NCBI GenBank assembly: GCA_020747015.1
Contig: JAGTJM010000012.1
Coordinates: 248,001-312,000 of the forward strand
DNA length: 64,000 nt
Origin: Pyrenochaeta sp. MPI-SDFR-AT-0127
Taxonomy: Eukaryota; Ascomycota; Dothideomycetes; Pleosporales; Cucurbitariaceae
Reading direction: 5' to 3'
How positions within the stretch are numbered: the stretch's first letter is position 1; every line of letters begins with the position of its first letter. The position numbers and the translations under genes were made by a program. Below, piece after piece: positions 32,051-43,689 of this stretch. The notes beneath the pieces are model-generated. The model saw only the letters and a list, made by a program, of their open reading frames with translations, was not told the DNA's origin and searched no databases.

Positions 32051-33693
32051 GTGTAGTGGTTAACTTGTTCGCGGAAGAGACTATCAGGCTCAATAGAGGT
32101 GATCAGAAATTGGAATGATGAATATATAACAGTAGGTAGTTGATGAGTAGTGGGTAGTAAGCTGAGTCTGGGCGGCTAACTGATCCTGTGTTCTGAGTGT
32201 TGTGGTCAAGAAAGAAGAGGAAGTGGCAGGAAGAGGAAGCTTTTATAGCACAGTATGGAACATGACACGGAAGAAACCTGTGACCACGGCGGCAGATTTG
32301 TGAAGGCGAGACACGGCGATTGCAGATGTGCTTGAGGTTGGCATGCAGTCAGGCTTTGTGGGAATGGTGGCGATTGAGGGGTGCAGGAGCGCACATTGGT
32401 CTTCACTTGGCAGAAGCGGTGCCTTGTGTGCAACATGACACGCTGTGTTGGGTGTGGCAAAGCCAACGCCAGACAGGTGAAGGAGCGAGAAAGACCAGGA
32501 GATGAGGTGATGTGGTGATGCTGCCATGATCAGGATTGAAGGGGTGGCTGTACGGCAGGCTTGGAGGCGCTGGAGCAAAAGGCTTAAGCGAGGCGCTAGG
32601 GTGCTAGGCGCTTGCTGAGTAGTCGCACGTGAAGCCTACCACGAGGAAACGGCTAGACAGCATGAGGCCGTCGCCAGACAGGCTGCTGGTGAAGTCCATG
32701 GTGCCTGGATGTTGGGTGCGGGGATGCTTTGGCATGCAGCAGTCGTCTGTCAGGGGTATGGTACATTGGTAGTCTACCGGTAGCGGTGGGATGGGTTCGG
32801 TTCGAGTGCATGATTCAGCCTGGCGAACGCATGGCTGCAGCTCACAGCGGGGACGTGTCGCCGGGCGAGCAGTAGCAGCCTTGAATGCCAGCGGCCAAAA
32901 CTGGCAGCAGACGCATTCGGCGGGCCATGGCGATGATGGTGGACGAGAGAGACGGGCCAGGCAAAAGAGGCGCGTTAGCGAGCGACGGGCAGCGGCAGTG
33001 CTAAAGTCGATTCGGGCGTCGTAGCCGAGCGACCCCAGGTCCGACTTGTCGCTTGTCGCTTGTCGGAGCTTAAGGCGCCCATGGTAGATTCAGATGCGAA
33101 CAAAGGCCATGGGGGGAGGGGGCTTGCCCGGTGAAACTGCGGGTGCGTGTGCGACACGGCGAGCGGCCATGGTTCGTCCCAAGTGGCTTTGAAACGCTGC
33201 CAGTAAGCCGGCAGCCACCACCAGCCTACAGCCAGCGCAGGCCGGCCAGCACAAGCACAGGCACAGCAGAGCCAAGCAAGCAGGCCCGCACAGATGCCCA
33301 TGCCCGACCCACAGCTCTTCGCTCGGTCCGCTTCAACTTCGCCCATTCTCCAACCTCACCACCTTCCCTCCCCCCCAGCTGCAAGCCCACCCCCCCAAAC
33401 AACTGCCCTTCCCTTACAAACTCTATCCATCCCATCCATCCCCGTCCGTCGCGCCCACTGCAGGGCCGGCCCCGCCCATTCCTGTCTGCTCTGACACCGC
33501 GTCGACTGCCCGTGCGACGTCCAGCCTTGCCAACCCTGCGCCCGCTCAGGCATCAACACACGCCTCGCATATATCTCCATCTCGCCCCAGAGTCACCACT
33601 CGCGCGCGCGTTGACAGCGCATACTGACCGCCTCCACCGCACGCCCAACTTCCATCCCTTTGGCAGCCTGCGCGCAGCATCCAGTCCGCGACC
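32051..33693. promoter_or_regulatory. 1.6-kb shared upstream region, ccg-9 / rcoA
   Basis: The left part, near the trehalose gene, is mixed in composition. The right 400 bp before the rcoA start is CA/CT-rich, as in long fungal 5' leaders. No ORF carries a motif. AGGGG (STRE-like) sites at 32377, 32540 and 32752 are at chance frequency. The length and divergent geometry suggest that regulatory elements for both genes lie here. Confidence 0.55.
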
Positions 33694-35975
33694 ATGAACC
33701 ACGGCTACCCTCCCCGCGTCATGGGCGGCCCCCAAGGCGGCCCCAGTCAGCGCCTGAACGACCTCCTCGACAACATCCGCACCGAGTTTGAGACCGAGTC
33801 GCAACGCAGCGTCGACTACGAAGGCCAGAGTGAGTGCTTGCTCCTGCTCCCCCCACGCCTCGTGGCTGGGTGGAAAGCTTCAAAGTTTTCCCAGACACGC
33901 TTGTTCATCTGCCAAGATTGCTGACCCTTTATGCGAACAGTCACTCGGCATATTCAAGAGATTGAGTTGATTCGCGGCAAGGTGTATTCGCTGGAGCAGC
34001 AGCACAACCAGATGAAAGCAAAGTAAGTCTGTCTTGGATTGATTGATTGTTTGTTTGCTGTTTGTTTGCCTGTTTGCTTGCGTGCTTGTTTGCCAATATC
34101 AGCATGCATCCATCGCATTGCGCGTCTCTGAATAGAACACTCCCTGACCATCATAACAGGTACGAAGACAGAATCGCCCAGCTCGAGCGCGAAGTCGAGG
34201 CTCGCGGCGGACCTAGTCAGAATTCCCAGCACCACGGCGGTCCCTCGCAACCTCAGCCTCCCCAGATTGGCCATGGACCCAGTAATTTGTTTGGCGGAAT
34301 AATGGCAGGCAGCGCTGCCCAAGGCGGCCCAGGACTCGCTCCTCCTCCACAGGAGCCCCAGCAGCCCCAGGGCATGCCACCTCACCTGGGCGGACCTCAG
34401 GGCCCACCAGGACTGAATCCCGCACCCGGTCCTCCTCAGCACTTTGGTGGGTATCAGCCTGGTCCTCCGGCCAATGGTGAGCCACACGCTCTTTCTCTAT
34501 GACGGAGAGCTTTGGGATATCGGCCTGTCTCTTGGCACAATCGAGCTGACATCTTCTTAGGTTATGGCCAGCCTCCCCAACCGACCGCCTCACCAGGCGC
34601 AAAGCGCCCAGGTCCTGGCCGTGGTCCCCCGGGTCCCGCAACCCCCCAGCAGAACAATCCTGCCCCATATCCTGGGTCGCCTCAGGTTCCGCGACCCACT
34701 CCTCCTCCCCACCATCAGCAGAATCCACTCATGGCTCCCGGCCACATGCCACTCAGCCAGAGCAACGTTCTCGCAGATCTTGACATTGAGCAGTTGCCCG
34801 AGAACCTGAAGAAAGAAGGCAGTGACTGGTTCGCCGTCTTCAACCCTCGCTCAAGGCGTGTCCTCGACGTTGACCTAATCCACAATCTGCCGCATCAGAG
34901 TGTTGTATGCTGTGTGCGATTCAGTCTTGATGGCAGGTATGTTGCAACAGGCTGCAATCGCTCTGCGCAGATTTTCGATGTCGAGACCGGAAATCCAGTT
35001 GCGCATCTCCAGGACGGCAGTCTGCCCGAGGACGGAGACTTGTACATCAGAAGCGTCTGCTTCAGTCCTAATGGTGCCTATCTTGCAACCGGTGCCGAAG
35101 ACAAGGTCATCAGGGTACGTCTATATTTCAAACCGTCAAAGTTGGCAAGCACTAACTCGCAACGACCAGGTCTGGGACATTGCATCTCGCACCATCAAGC
35201 ATCAATTCACCGGTCACGAGCAGGACATTTACTCCCTGGACTTTGCCAGGAACGGCAAAATCATTGCCTCTGGTAGTGGTGACCGCAGCGTCCGGTTGTG
35301 GGACCTTGAATCCAACCAGCAAGTCGCTAATTTCTCCATCGAGGACGGCGTTACCACCGTCGCCATCTCTCCGGACAATTTGTTCGTTGCGGCTGGATCT
35401 CTTGACAAGAGCGTCCGTGTATGGGACATTCAGTCTGGCCAGCTTGTGGTGCGTCTGGAAGGCGAGCAGGGCCACAAGGATAGTGTCTACTCTGTTGCGT
35501 TTGCTCCCTCTGGAAACCGCTTGGTCAGCGGCAGTCTGGATAAGACCATCAAGATGTGGGAGTTGTCTACATCCAACCGCTTCATTCCTGGACATCCTCC
35601 AAGCGGCAAGTGTATTCGCACATTTGAAGGCCACAAGGTAGGCATTCCTGAGACCTGTTTTAATGCAATTCGAACTGACGTGGTATAGGACTTTGTGCTC
35701 AGCGTTGCACTCACTCCACATGGTGACTGGGTGCTCAGTGGCTCCAAAGACCGTGGTGTCCAGTTTTGGGATCCCCACACTGGCGTAGCCCAGCTCATGT
35801 TACAAGGACACAAGAACTCTGTCATTTCTGTTGCCCCCAGCCCTACAGGAGGCGTCTTTGCCACGGGCAGCGGTGACATGCGTGCACGAATCTGGAGGTG
35901 AGTGAAGAATTTACCCCCAGGCTCAGAGGACCATCGCTGACTTTGCACAGATTCGACAGGTATCCTGGCCCCTAG
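33694..35975 (+). CDS. rcoA: Transcriptional corepressor Tup1/RcoA/RCO-1
   Basis: Seven exons: 33694-33829, 33941-34022, 34160-34476, 34561-35114, 35170-35637, 35689-35897, 35951-35975; 596 aa. The N-terminal coiled coil at about 15-90 (SQRLNDLLDNIRTEF, then ITRHIQEIELIRGKVYSLEQ, then YEDRIAQLEREV) is the tetramerisation and Ssn6-binding helix. A Pro/Gly/Gln-rich linker follows (about 95-250). Then come seven WD40 repeats from LPHQSVVCCVRFSLDGRYVATG to MRARIW, with unit ends such as VWDI, LWDL, MWEL and FWDP. Tup1-Ssn6 is recruited by DNA-binding repressors and acts through chromatin. The last exon adds only eight residues. The C-terminal residues after the final WD differ from the common form, so the last splice is less certain than the rest. 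Confidence 0.93.
34036..34093 (+). repeat. GATT/GTTT-type simple repeat in rcoA intron 2
   Basis: An imperfect tetranucleotide run (GATT then GTTT/GCTT units) inside intron 2 (34023-34159). Probably a length-variable microsatellite. Confidence 0.8.
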
Positions 35976-36864
35976 ACGTATCCAATCGTTCGATATTGAG
36001 TCTCCAATGCTATACCTCCCCGGCGAAGAGGTAAAGGAGACACAATGTTCTGAAACGACATGACTACTTTTCACAACCGCGAAATGTCTCTCTACATGCG
36101 AGATCTCTAGGGCGTACTTACCAATTGTTCAAGTCAGATACATATCCGGCCGACTGCTGTTTCATAGGACTCCCAATGGTGTTTAAACGTGGGCCATATT
36201 TGCGTGGGTCTGGAAAGGCGTTGGCACTCTTGCGCACGTAGAGTGTAAGGGGTGCTTAATGTGAGATGAGTTGGAGATACCTGAATGTTGGTTTTTTGGG
36301 GCGATGCTTGTTACTTATGACTGTGCCTGGTTGAAGGAGGGATCTGCAACATTTGGTAGCTTTTTGATTCCCATCAATCCATAGTTTCTTTTCTGTGTTT
36401 TCATGTGCTGCGACGACTGGTGATTGATTCTTGCCTTGTCTGTTTTTCTCAGAAAACTGCCTTCTCTCCTGTACATCGTTGCATACTGTGCAGATGCTTC
36501 GTTCTAACAGCATCTTTAGCCCAAAGTCATGCCGATCATGGCATAACACAACGCATGTACGGGCTACCGTCGCCGTGCTAGGGCAGTGTTATGGTGCTTG
36601 CGTAGCCAAATTCCATGTGCGGATTTCCTGGGGCATGGCTCACGTCTTACATACCTCCACGCTATCTACTGTGGAGCAAAGTCTGCTGAAAGGCGAGAAT
36701 ACAAAAACGCAAAATAATATGAGGTGCATCAACCACTGCGTAAGAAGGTTTGGACGCGTTTCAGTTTCCTCTTTTCCAAGTCCTCTCCCATCGGCGTAAA
36801 CTCGCGACTTCGGCTTCCCAAAAGAAAAGGGAAAACCTCTCCACATGACTATGAACATCTCTTT

Positions 36865-36875
36865 CCCCCCCCCCC
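36865..36875 (+). repeat. C11 homopolymer
   Basis: Eleven C in a row within the gene-empty region. Confidence 0.9.
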
Positions 36876-37104
36876 TTGTTTCTTGTCCAGCAATGCATAC
36901 TCACTCCGTCACTCCCGTTTTTTCCGCATCTACCCGACCCCTTGACCCCTTCGACCTTGTCACCAAACCTACCCACTCTCTTTGCCAGCAGTACTGAGAA
37001 GGGAAGGAGGGGTGTGCAGAATCTTGCATCAGAGGGGGCCTTGGGGGTTTGCTGTGCTGAGATCGCCGGGTGCGGGTGAATAATTGCTAGCATCAAGTGA
37101 CGAT

Positions 37105-37128
37105 GGGGGGGAGGGGGAGGGGGAGGGG
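37105..37128 (+). repeat. G-quadruplex-type tract
   Basis: Four runs of four to six or more G separated by single A. This satisfies the intramolecular G-quadruplex pattern with one-base loops. Confidence 0.85.
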
Positions 37129-37325
37129 ATTTGATAGAAAGCAAGACAATTTGGGCGAGATGCATTGGCAATCGTGTTTCGAGCTGCTCAAACGGGGAAC
37201 ACTGGGTGGGTTGGTTTCCAATAAGCGCTGGGGCCTGGATTTATCTACTGGAGCGGGGGGTGAAATATTGGCAAATTACTCTCTTCTCTGGGCGACGTGC
37301 ATATTCGTAGCGTCCCTGTTTCGAG

Positions 37326-37341
37326 TTTTTTTTTTTTTTTT
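37326..37341 (+). repeat. T16 homopolymer
   Basis: Sixteen T in a row, about 200 bp from the G-rich tract. Confidence 0.9.
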
Positions 37342-40300
37342 GCAATTGCGAGATGGGCGGCTTGTGACGGGCATGCAGGCCACACAGTATGAAGGATTGT
37401 CCCACCCCCCCAATCATGTTCAAATCATGTTCAGATTAGGCGATTTGAGATCGGGGTTCGGCTTGCTGCGTGTCAAGATGCCCCCCCAATGAGATGGATA
37501 GGAAGTGAAGCTTCCGTGGCTGACTGCCCATTGAGATTGCGAGGGTACTATTTTGCCGAGTGTGACGTTACTAGACAAAGGTCACAGTTGGCATGGCAGC
37601 GTGCAGAGTGTAATTCAAGGCATGCACGATATCTCTTGTAATCGATGTACCCTGCTCACCACGTTACATATAGTATCTGTACCTGCACAAGTGACTTGAT
37701 GCCATGCTTGCGGAACCGTTGATGGAGGTCTTGGGGAAACGGTGCAAGAAAATTGGCGGAGTCTGCGGGGTTTAGCGAGTGAGAAATAACTTGAGGCTAG
37801 GGATCATATGCTATAGAAAGGTGGTACATGTTTATGAAGTTTCAAACGGATAAATCTGGTCTTGAGGCTGTGATGGATCTCGTGGACGAGAAATACCAGG
37901 GTCGGCCTGGCTCCTACGTAACGGCCAGCTTGTGTCGGGCTCGGCATGGGCACGGAAGGCTCGGATAGATCCTTGGGCATGGCGATGCACTTCTCATCTG
38001 TTACGGAGCATCTCCGATCGGCTTCGCGAAATTCAGATGTTGATGTTCTGGGCGAGGTACATAATCTCGCCCCGGTCTAGCTCGCTGTATTTCTGTAGCG
38101 AAATCGCTGGGGGCTCATTCATGTTTCAGCAAGGGTTGATTTGTTAGGGTTTTGGCTTGGGCCGGATTTGTGCTCGCGAGGGCTTGCACTTTGACAGGGG
38201 CCTGCAGGATCTTGCAGAAACGTGCCATGCCTGACAGGGACTTCACCTACCAACTATGTCAGCGAAGATGGATGACGCAGCTTCTGGTCTTGATCCCTTG
38301 GGCTTGTTGCAGCGACGGCTACGTGTACACCTTGATACTGTTACATTGAGCCTTCACTGTCTCCACTCGACCATATTGAAATGGTAGTGGCACTGGTCCA
38401 TGGCTGTGGGCTTGGCAGCCACGATCAGGACCTACGACGGCTTGTCGCGCATGGAGACTACCTCCGATCTTGGCGTCTGTGTGAACTTATGGCCGCCGTT
38501 GAAAGTCAATCTATTTAGTAAAGTGCTCGAATCTACATTCAACATCCCCTTCATCGAGCAAGAGCGACAGTAGCGCTATCGGTGCCTGTGCCCCTGCCTC
38601 TGCGCAATGACACGATGACACAGTGATGACAAGGGTCGTCACGATCTTGCATCGGACCCAGGGCCTCATTTGCCTCCGTCAATTCCACCGCGGAGGTGGA
38701 GTACACATGGCTGCTTATACTTGAGTGATCTCCATTGCGATGCAGGGCTCGCTTGAGTCCATAATCGATCAAGTTCATCCAGGTGTTGAACGATTTGAGA
38801 AGTGCTATTGTCAGATTTCTGTACAGATTCGAGTCGACCTTGATTGAGAAAAGCAGCCGGCGATCAGGCCCACGTGGAATCCAACTTGTCAACCTAGTCC
38901 GCTCGTTGATCACTGAGTGGCGATGGTGCAGGAATGGAACAATACTGTGCCAGATTGGACTCGATCGCTCTAGGCGCGTGCCTTCCATTGAGCCGCTGCA
39001 TCCTTTCCGTTTCAGGTAGCACAATTGTTGCGACTCGGCAATCTCCTTGAGCTCCCAAGCGGCATGATTATACAGGTCGTTTCTACCTGAGATCACGAGT
39101 CAACACCCTGGCTCAGGTTGATGGGGCCCAACTTTTGGTCGAGGTAGGATTCGATAGTTGGCATAACGTATCCGCTGTTCTAGTAGTGGTCCGTAAACGT
39201 AAGCTACGGAGATCGAGGTTCTGGGATTTGCGTTTCCTGATGGGCATGTCCTGGTACAGCCGCAGGCAGGACCATACTGGGATGTTCGTATCAAGCAATG
39301 ATGGAGGATTCGTCATATCGCCAGCGTGGCGGTCGAGCGGGATCAACTCATTCAGTGGCGGATGTGGAGTCACACTCCCACGGTTTTTTTTTGTCATGGG
39401 ATCGTGCTGTTGCTTCCATGATTGACAGCAGGTGAAGGTAACCACTGCTCCTGGCTTGGCATGATACGTTTATCAACCGAATTGCCATGGTCCCATGTCT
39501 AGATTTGTGCCACATTCATAGCGAGTTGAGAGACCAATGGTCCGGATCTGACTGCCTAACTTGCTTCCCGAATCTTGGTGTTGCCGTTCATACATGTGAC
39601 TATTGCGATGACTGAAGCCAGTGTATTGCCCCTGTTCAACCTGAGATCATCTCTTGGAAAGTGGTGCAATGTTGCGGCTAAGGATCTACCATGCACGTGG
39701 TCTTGTCATAGCCAGCCCGGCTCCAAGCTAGTATTTCGGCCAACAAGGAACACATGGAGAGCGCTTTGCTAGCGAATGCCCAGTGGGGGTCGCAGTGGGG
39801 TTTGAGTACCCTCAAGCATATGTGGCGGAACTGTGACTAGAAAGGGAGCATCGTACAGGACCTGGGAATCCGATTCCGACGCCCATACAGTGTGGTTCCT
39901 GCGTATCTCACGATAGCCGTGAGATCTCGGTAAAGCGTAGGATCTTGAGCGAGTCGTGCGCGTGGAACAAGAGTGCGTCAGTTGTTGAGGTGGGTGTTGC
40001 GTACGAATTCGGTGAGGTGCAGGAATAGTCTCCAAGGTGGGCTTTGTGACACGGTTTGGTGGGAGACGCTGAGTGGTGGTTGGAGTTGGCGCGTGACACG
40101 ATGGCCTATACGCAGGGATAGCAGAAATAAAAAAGTGACAGGTAGTTTTGAACGCTTTTGACAGCGACATTACAAGTGTCGCATCCAGGACCATGCCTTT
40201 CGGCTTTACGACAACCCCCTCCCGGTCTAACAATAATACCGATGACGCCTGCAGGCCTGCCCGTGAGCATATACAGATTATGACCGATGTCGAAGCAGGT

Positions 40301-43300
40301 CGGCGACCACTTGCTACTAGCCCCACTGATCAGACATTATAGCTCTAGATCTAGAGTCTAAGGTTGGGTATGCGGCTGGATCATATGCATCGCGCCAAAC
40401 CTGGTAATCATGTCAAGCCGCTAGCGCACACACAAGTCTCACCACAAGCGAAGCGATGCCCTCTACAAGGACTGGTCCTCGATCCTGCAAGACAAACACT
40501 GCAGAGTAGGTGGTAGGACATGAAAACGAGATGACCTGTCAGATCAGTTGGTAGATGATGCAGTATCACCGGGCGCAGATTCCCAGATTCGCGAGGTGTT
40601 GCATGCATAACATTTCGACTTGTCCACGTTCCGATAGGCCAAGGTCCATCGTATCATTGCTGCAGAATCTGGTTTTACATAAGTTGTGATCGCAAAGTCC
40701 CGAGCCACTTGTCTAGGCGACTTTGATCCAAGCTTGTTCGCGCGCCGGGCACCCGCTTTTACAGGCGACGGCACCTCAAATCGCAACACCTTCGGGCACG
40801 TCCTCGGACTCAAAGGCCGCCCACTCGGCAGCATAGCCATCATTCCATCCTCTTGATACCCACCTCTAACCCCCTGTGCCATTCTTCAGAACTTGAAAAG
40901 CAAATTTTCAGACCCTGCGCCTGCGTTGCACAAGATCAACGCCTGTCAGGATCGGCCCTTTCTCGACCCTTTTCGTCTCGTCTCTGGAAGCCTTGTCGAT
41001 TCTGTTATCTGCCAAATCTCGCATACTAGCATGGGGCCTAGATTTCAGCATCTCACCAGCGGCTATCGCCGACTTAGTGGTCGCAGATTTTGTGGTTCGT
41101 TCGTCATTTTTCCCAGATTGAATTAGAGTGTCCAATGATTGAGGTCCAAATTGTGTTCTCATAGATGCATGGCTTGGGACATGAATAACTTCATAGTGGC
41201 GCCATGTGAGGGATTTGACATTACTGGCCTTTGTTGATGTCAGCATAGCCAGTAGGAATTGTCTGATTGACTCCTTGGTCGATTCTTTGAGCGTGCTCAT
41301 CGTCTACGCAAGCAGTATGCGACTTTGCGTGACAAGAGACGTCAACAGTGCCAGGTACGATGTCTATCCCGCAGTGCTCGACCCAGCGTGACGCATAGGA
41401 ACAAGCGACAGCGCTAGCATGTTAATAGGGAAACTATAGGATTGTTTCATGTTCAGTCTCAGAGCGTCACGAGCGCACTCGATGGAAGGCCATTGCATCG
41501 GGACATGTTCCAACTCACCTTTATAGCGCAGGACGGATGCCCTCCTTTGAACGACAATGGAAATCCTTGTAAATGGAATCTCTAAGGAGGTAGTGGTTTC
41601 GTGGAGCATGCCAAGGATCATCCTCATATATTTTTCATTTGGAAAACAGAGTGCTAAGGAGTTTCCGCCTGTGTGTATGATTGAACAACAGACATGCTTA
41701 AAAGGCTTTCAAGTAAGCAATAGTAGAGCGAATTGGGATTTGGTATACTCAAAAAAGGATTGGCATTCCAACTAATTCAATTCAGCTGATGTTGCTTGCC
41801 CTATGCTCAGACCAACGTCAGCCCGCAGTGCCTGCAAGGTGTGAATGTAGTGGGTGGCTCAGCGACGCAGTCTTGATATGAAGCCGGGGAGTTTGCGACC
41901 CAGTGTTGTCCCTGGAACATGGTACATCAATGTTAGTATCAAAAGATACATTGAATCTCGGTCCGTCGATCAAATGATAGTTGGGCCAATCAGACTTGTC
42001 CCACACAAGAGAAGAGATGCGAGCCCAGCTATTACGGAGTCAATGGTGCGGTGAGCTTTTTGAAGACTTCAAGGAACCTGATCTGTTCACAGTCGTGCAT
42101 TGGAAGATGTGCTCCAGAGCACACGGGACAGTATTTGAGAAGAAGCGTCGACCCTTGTCGAGGGTAGGTGTCTGAGATTTGGTTGGACGGCTGCCATGTT
42201 GAAACCTCAACAGCTTTCCGGTCGTCCCAGCTGAGAAGTGTATCAGTTGCAGATATTGGTGGACGAGAGACAGCGCCAGTGTGCACATTGGTGCAGGTCA
42301 CACTCATGGAGTGGTTGAGCCCATGTTTCAGGAGAACAACATGTGGATAAATATGCCGTTTGTATTTGTTGTCGTGGAACTGCCCTCGACCATGTAGTTC
42401 TGTTTGACAGAGTTCAGGGGGGTTACCAGAATAGAATGCCGCCAAACACTGTAAGTAGATGCGACTGAACATAATCGCAAGGTACATGGATGATGGAACT
42501 CAGGAGCAAAGACCATCGGGCGCATCCGTGTGGACAAGAGAGTCTCCGGAGGATTGGTACACTAGCCCAATTGGGTCTGACAGGGGAGGTTGAATATCTT
42601 GGCGCTGCAAGATTGGGAACCAATGCAACGTGGGGTTTGGATCAACAATATAGCGTTGCCACACATATAGTGCGGCGGCATTGTTCCCACTCCTAGTACT
42701 TGATGCACGACCTTGGTGCCTTGAAGTCGCTGGACTGCTGCAGCATGGAGCGAGGAGAGTAGCGTGGTGAGCCACGGGCAAGCGAGTCGATCCCGAAGAA
42801 GGGCCGCTGCCGTAATTCCGCGAGCCGTTGCCGTGCGGATCAAGGTGGAGATTGGTCAGAGAAGACCAACTGAGGGGCTGCAAACGATTACGAGCAAAGA
42901 GTTGCAGTCGCTAAGCAAAGACCTGGCATGCTTACCTCTCTGCTGGGAGTGGCATGACGCCTCGTCATGGGTCCGGCCGCATTGCCTACTGCACTCATTC
43001 TGTCAGCGTCAAGCATTTGGATGGGTTTCAACGTCACAAAGTAGACTGGCAGATGGGCTTCGACAGCTCAAGAAGAGCATGGCGTGGCTAGCAAGACGGC
43101 TGGCCTGGGATACAGTCTCAGGTCGCGCATCCAAGCATAGTCTGCATGCTATTTCTGTGAGGTTCGCTCGGCTGAAATTCACAATGTTTACGACGCTGCC
43201 TTGCACGTGTTTGAGGCTACTGCAGGTCCACCGATCTGGATGAGAAGCTCGCTCAACGATCCAAGACCCCTCACCCACCTGCGTCATTCGCTTCTGCCCA

Positions 43301-43673
43301 AGATCTTTGGGCCGACATCTGGCCGCAAGGCGAATACACACCCTGGACCTCTTGACAATGCGAAGAAAATAGCGGTTGGTGGTCCACCAATCCACGCGGC
43401 CAGAGCATGTACGCTTTCGACAGAATGCAGCAACGCTTGGATATAGCCTCCTATGCCGTGTGGAAAGGGTCGAGGGCGGGGACACAATATAGTACCAAAG
43501 AAGGAGGTCGCCACAGCCGGCCATGCTCATCTTGTTCTCGGCCTGGTTCTGACGGGAGCATAGTTGACTTGGAAACATGGAAGAGACAAGCGCGGCACAA
43601 GAATGGTTCGCTGTCTCATGGTGTGCAAAGCTTGAAGTCCAAGGAGTAAGAAAGAAGCTGAAGACTGGGCACT

Positions 43674-43689
43674 GGGGGGGGGGGGGGGG
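43674..43689 (+). repeat. G16 homopolymer
   Basis: Sixteen G in a row in the gene-empty region; length may be unreliable in the assembly. Confidence 0.9.

Noticed and set aside
32377..32756. Three AGGGG stress elements in the trehalose synthase promoter
   Set aside because: Three copies in 1.6 kb is about the chance expectation counting both strands.
38551..39096. 181-codon minus ORF in the gene-empty region
   Set aside because: First codon is not ATG, no motif, and one such ORF is expected by chance in this length.
39769..40326. 185-codon minus ORF
   Set aside because: Low-complexity Pro/Thr/Arg content without domain or homologous motif.
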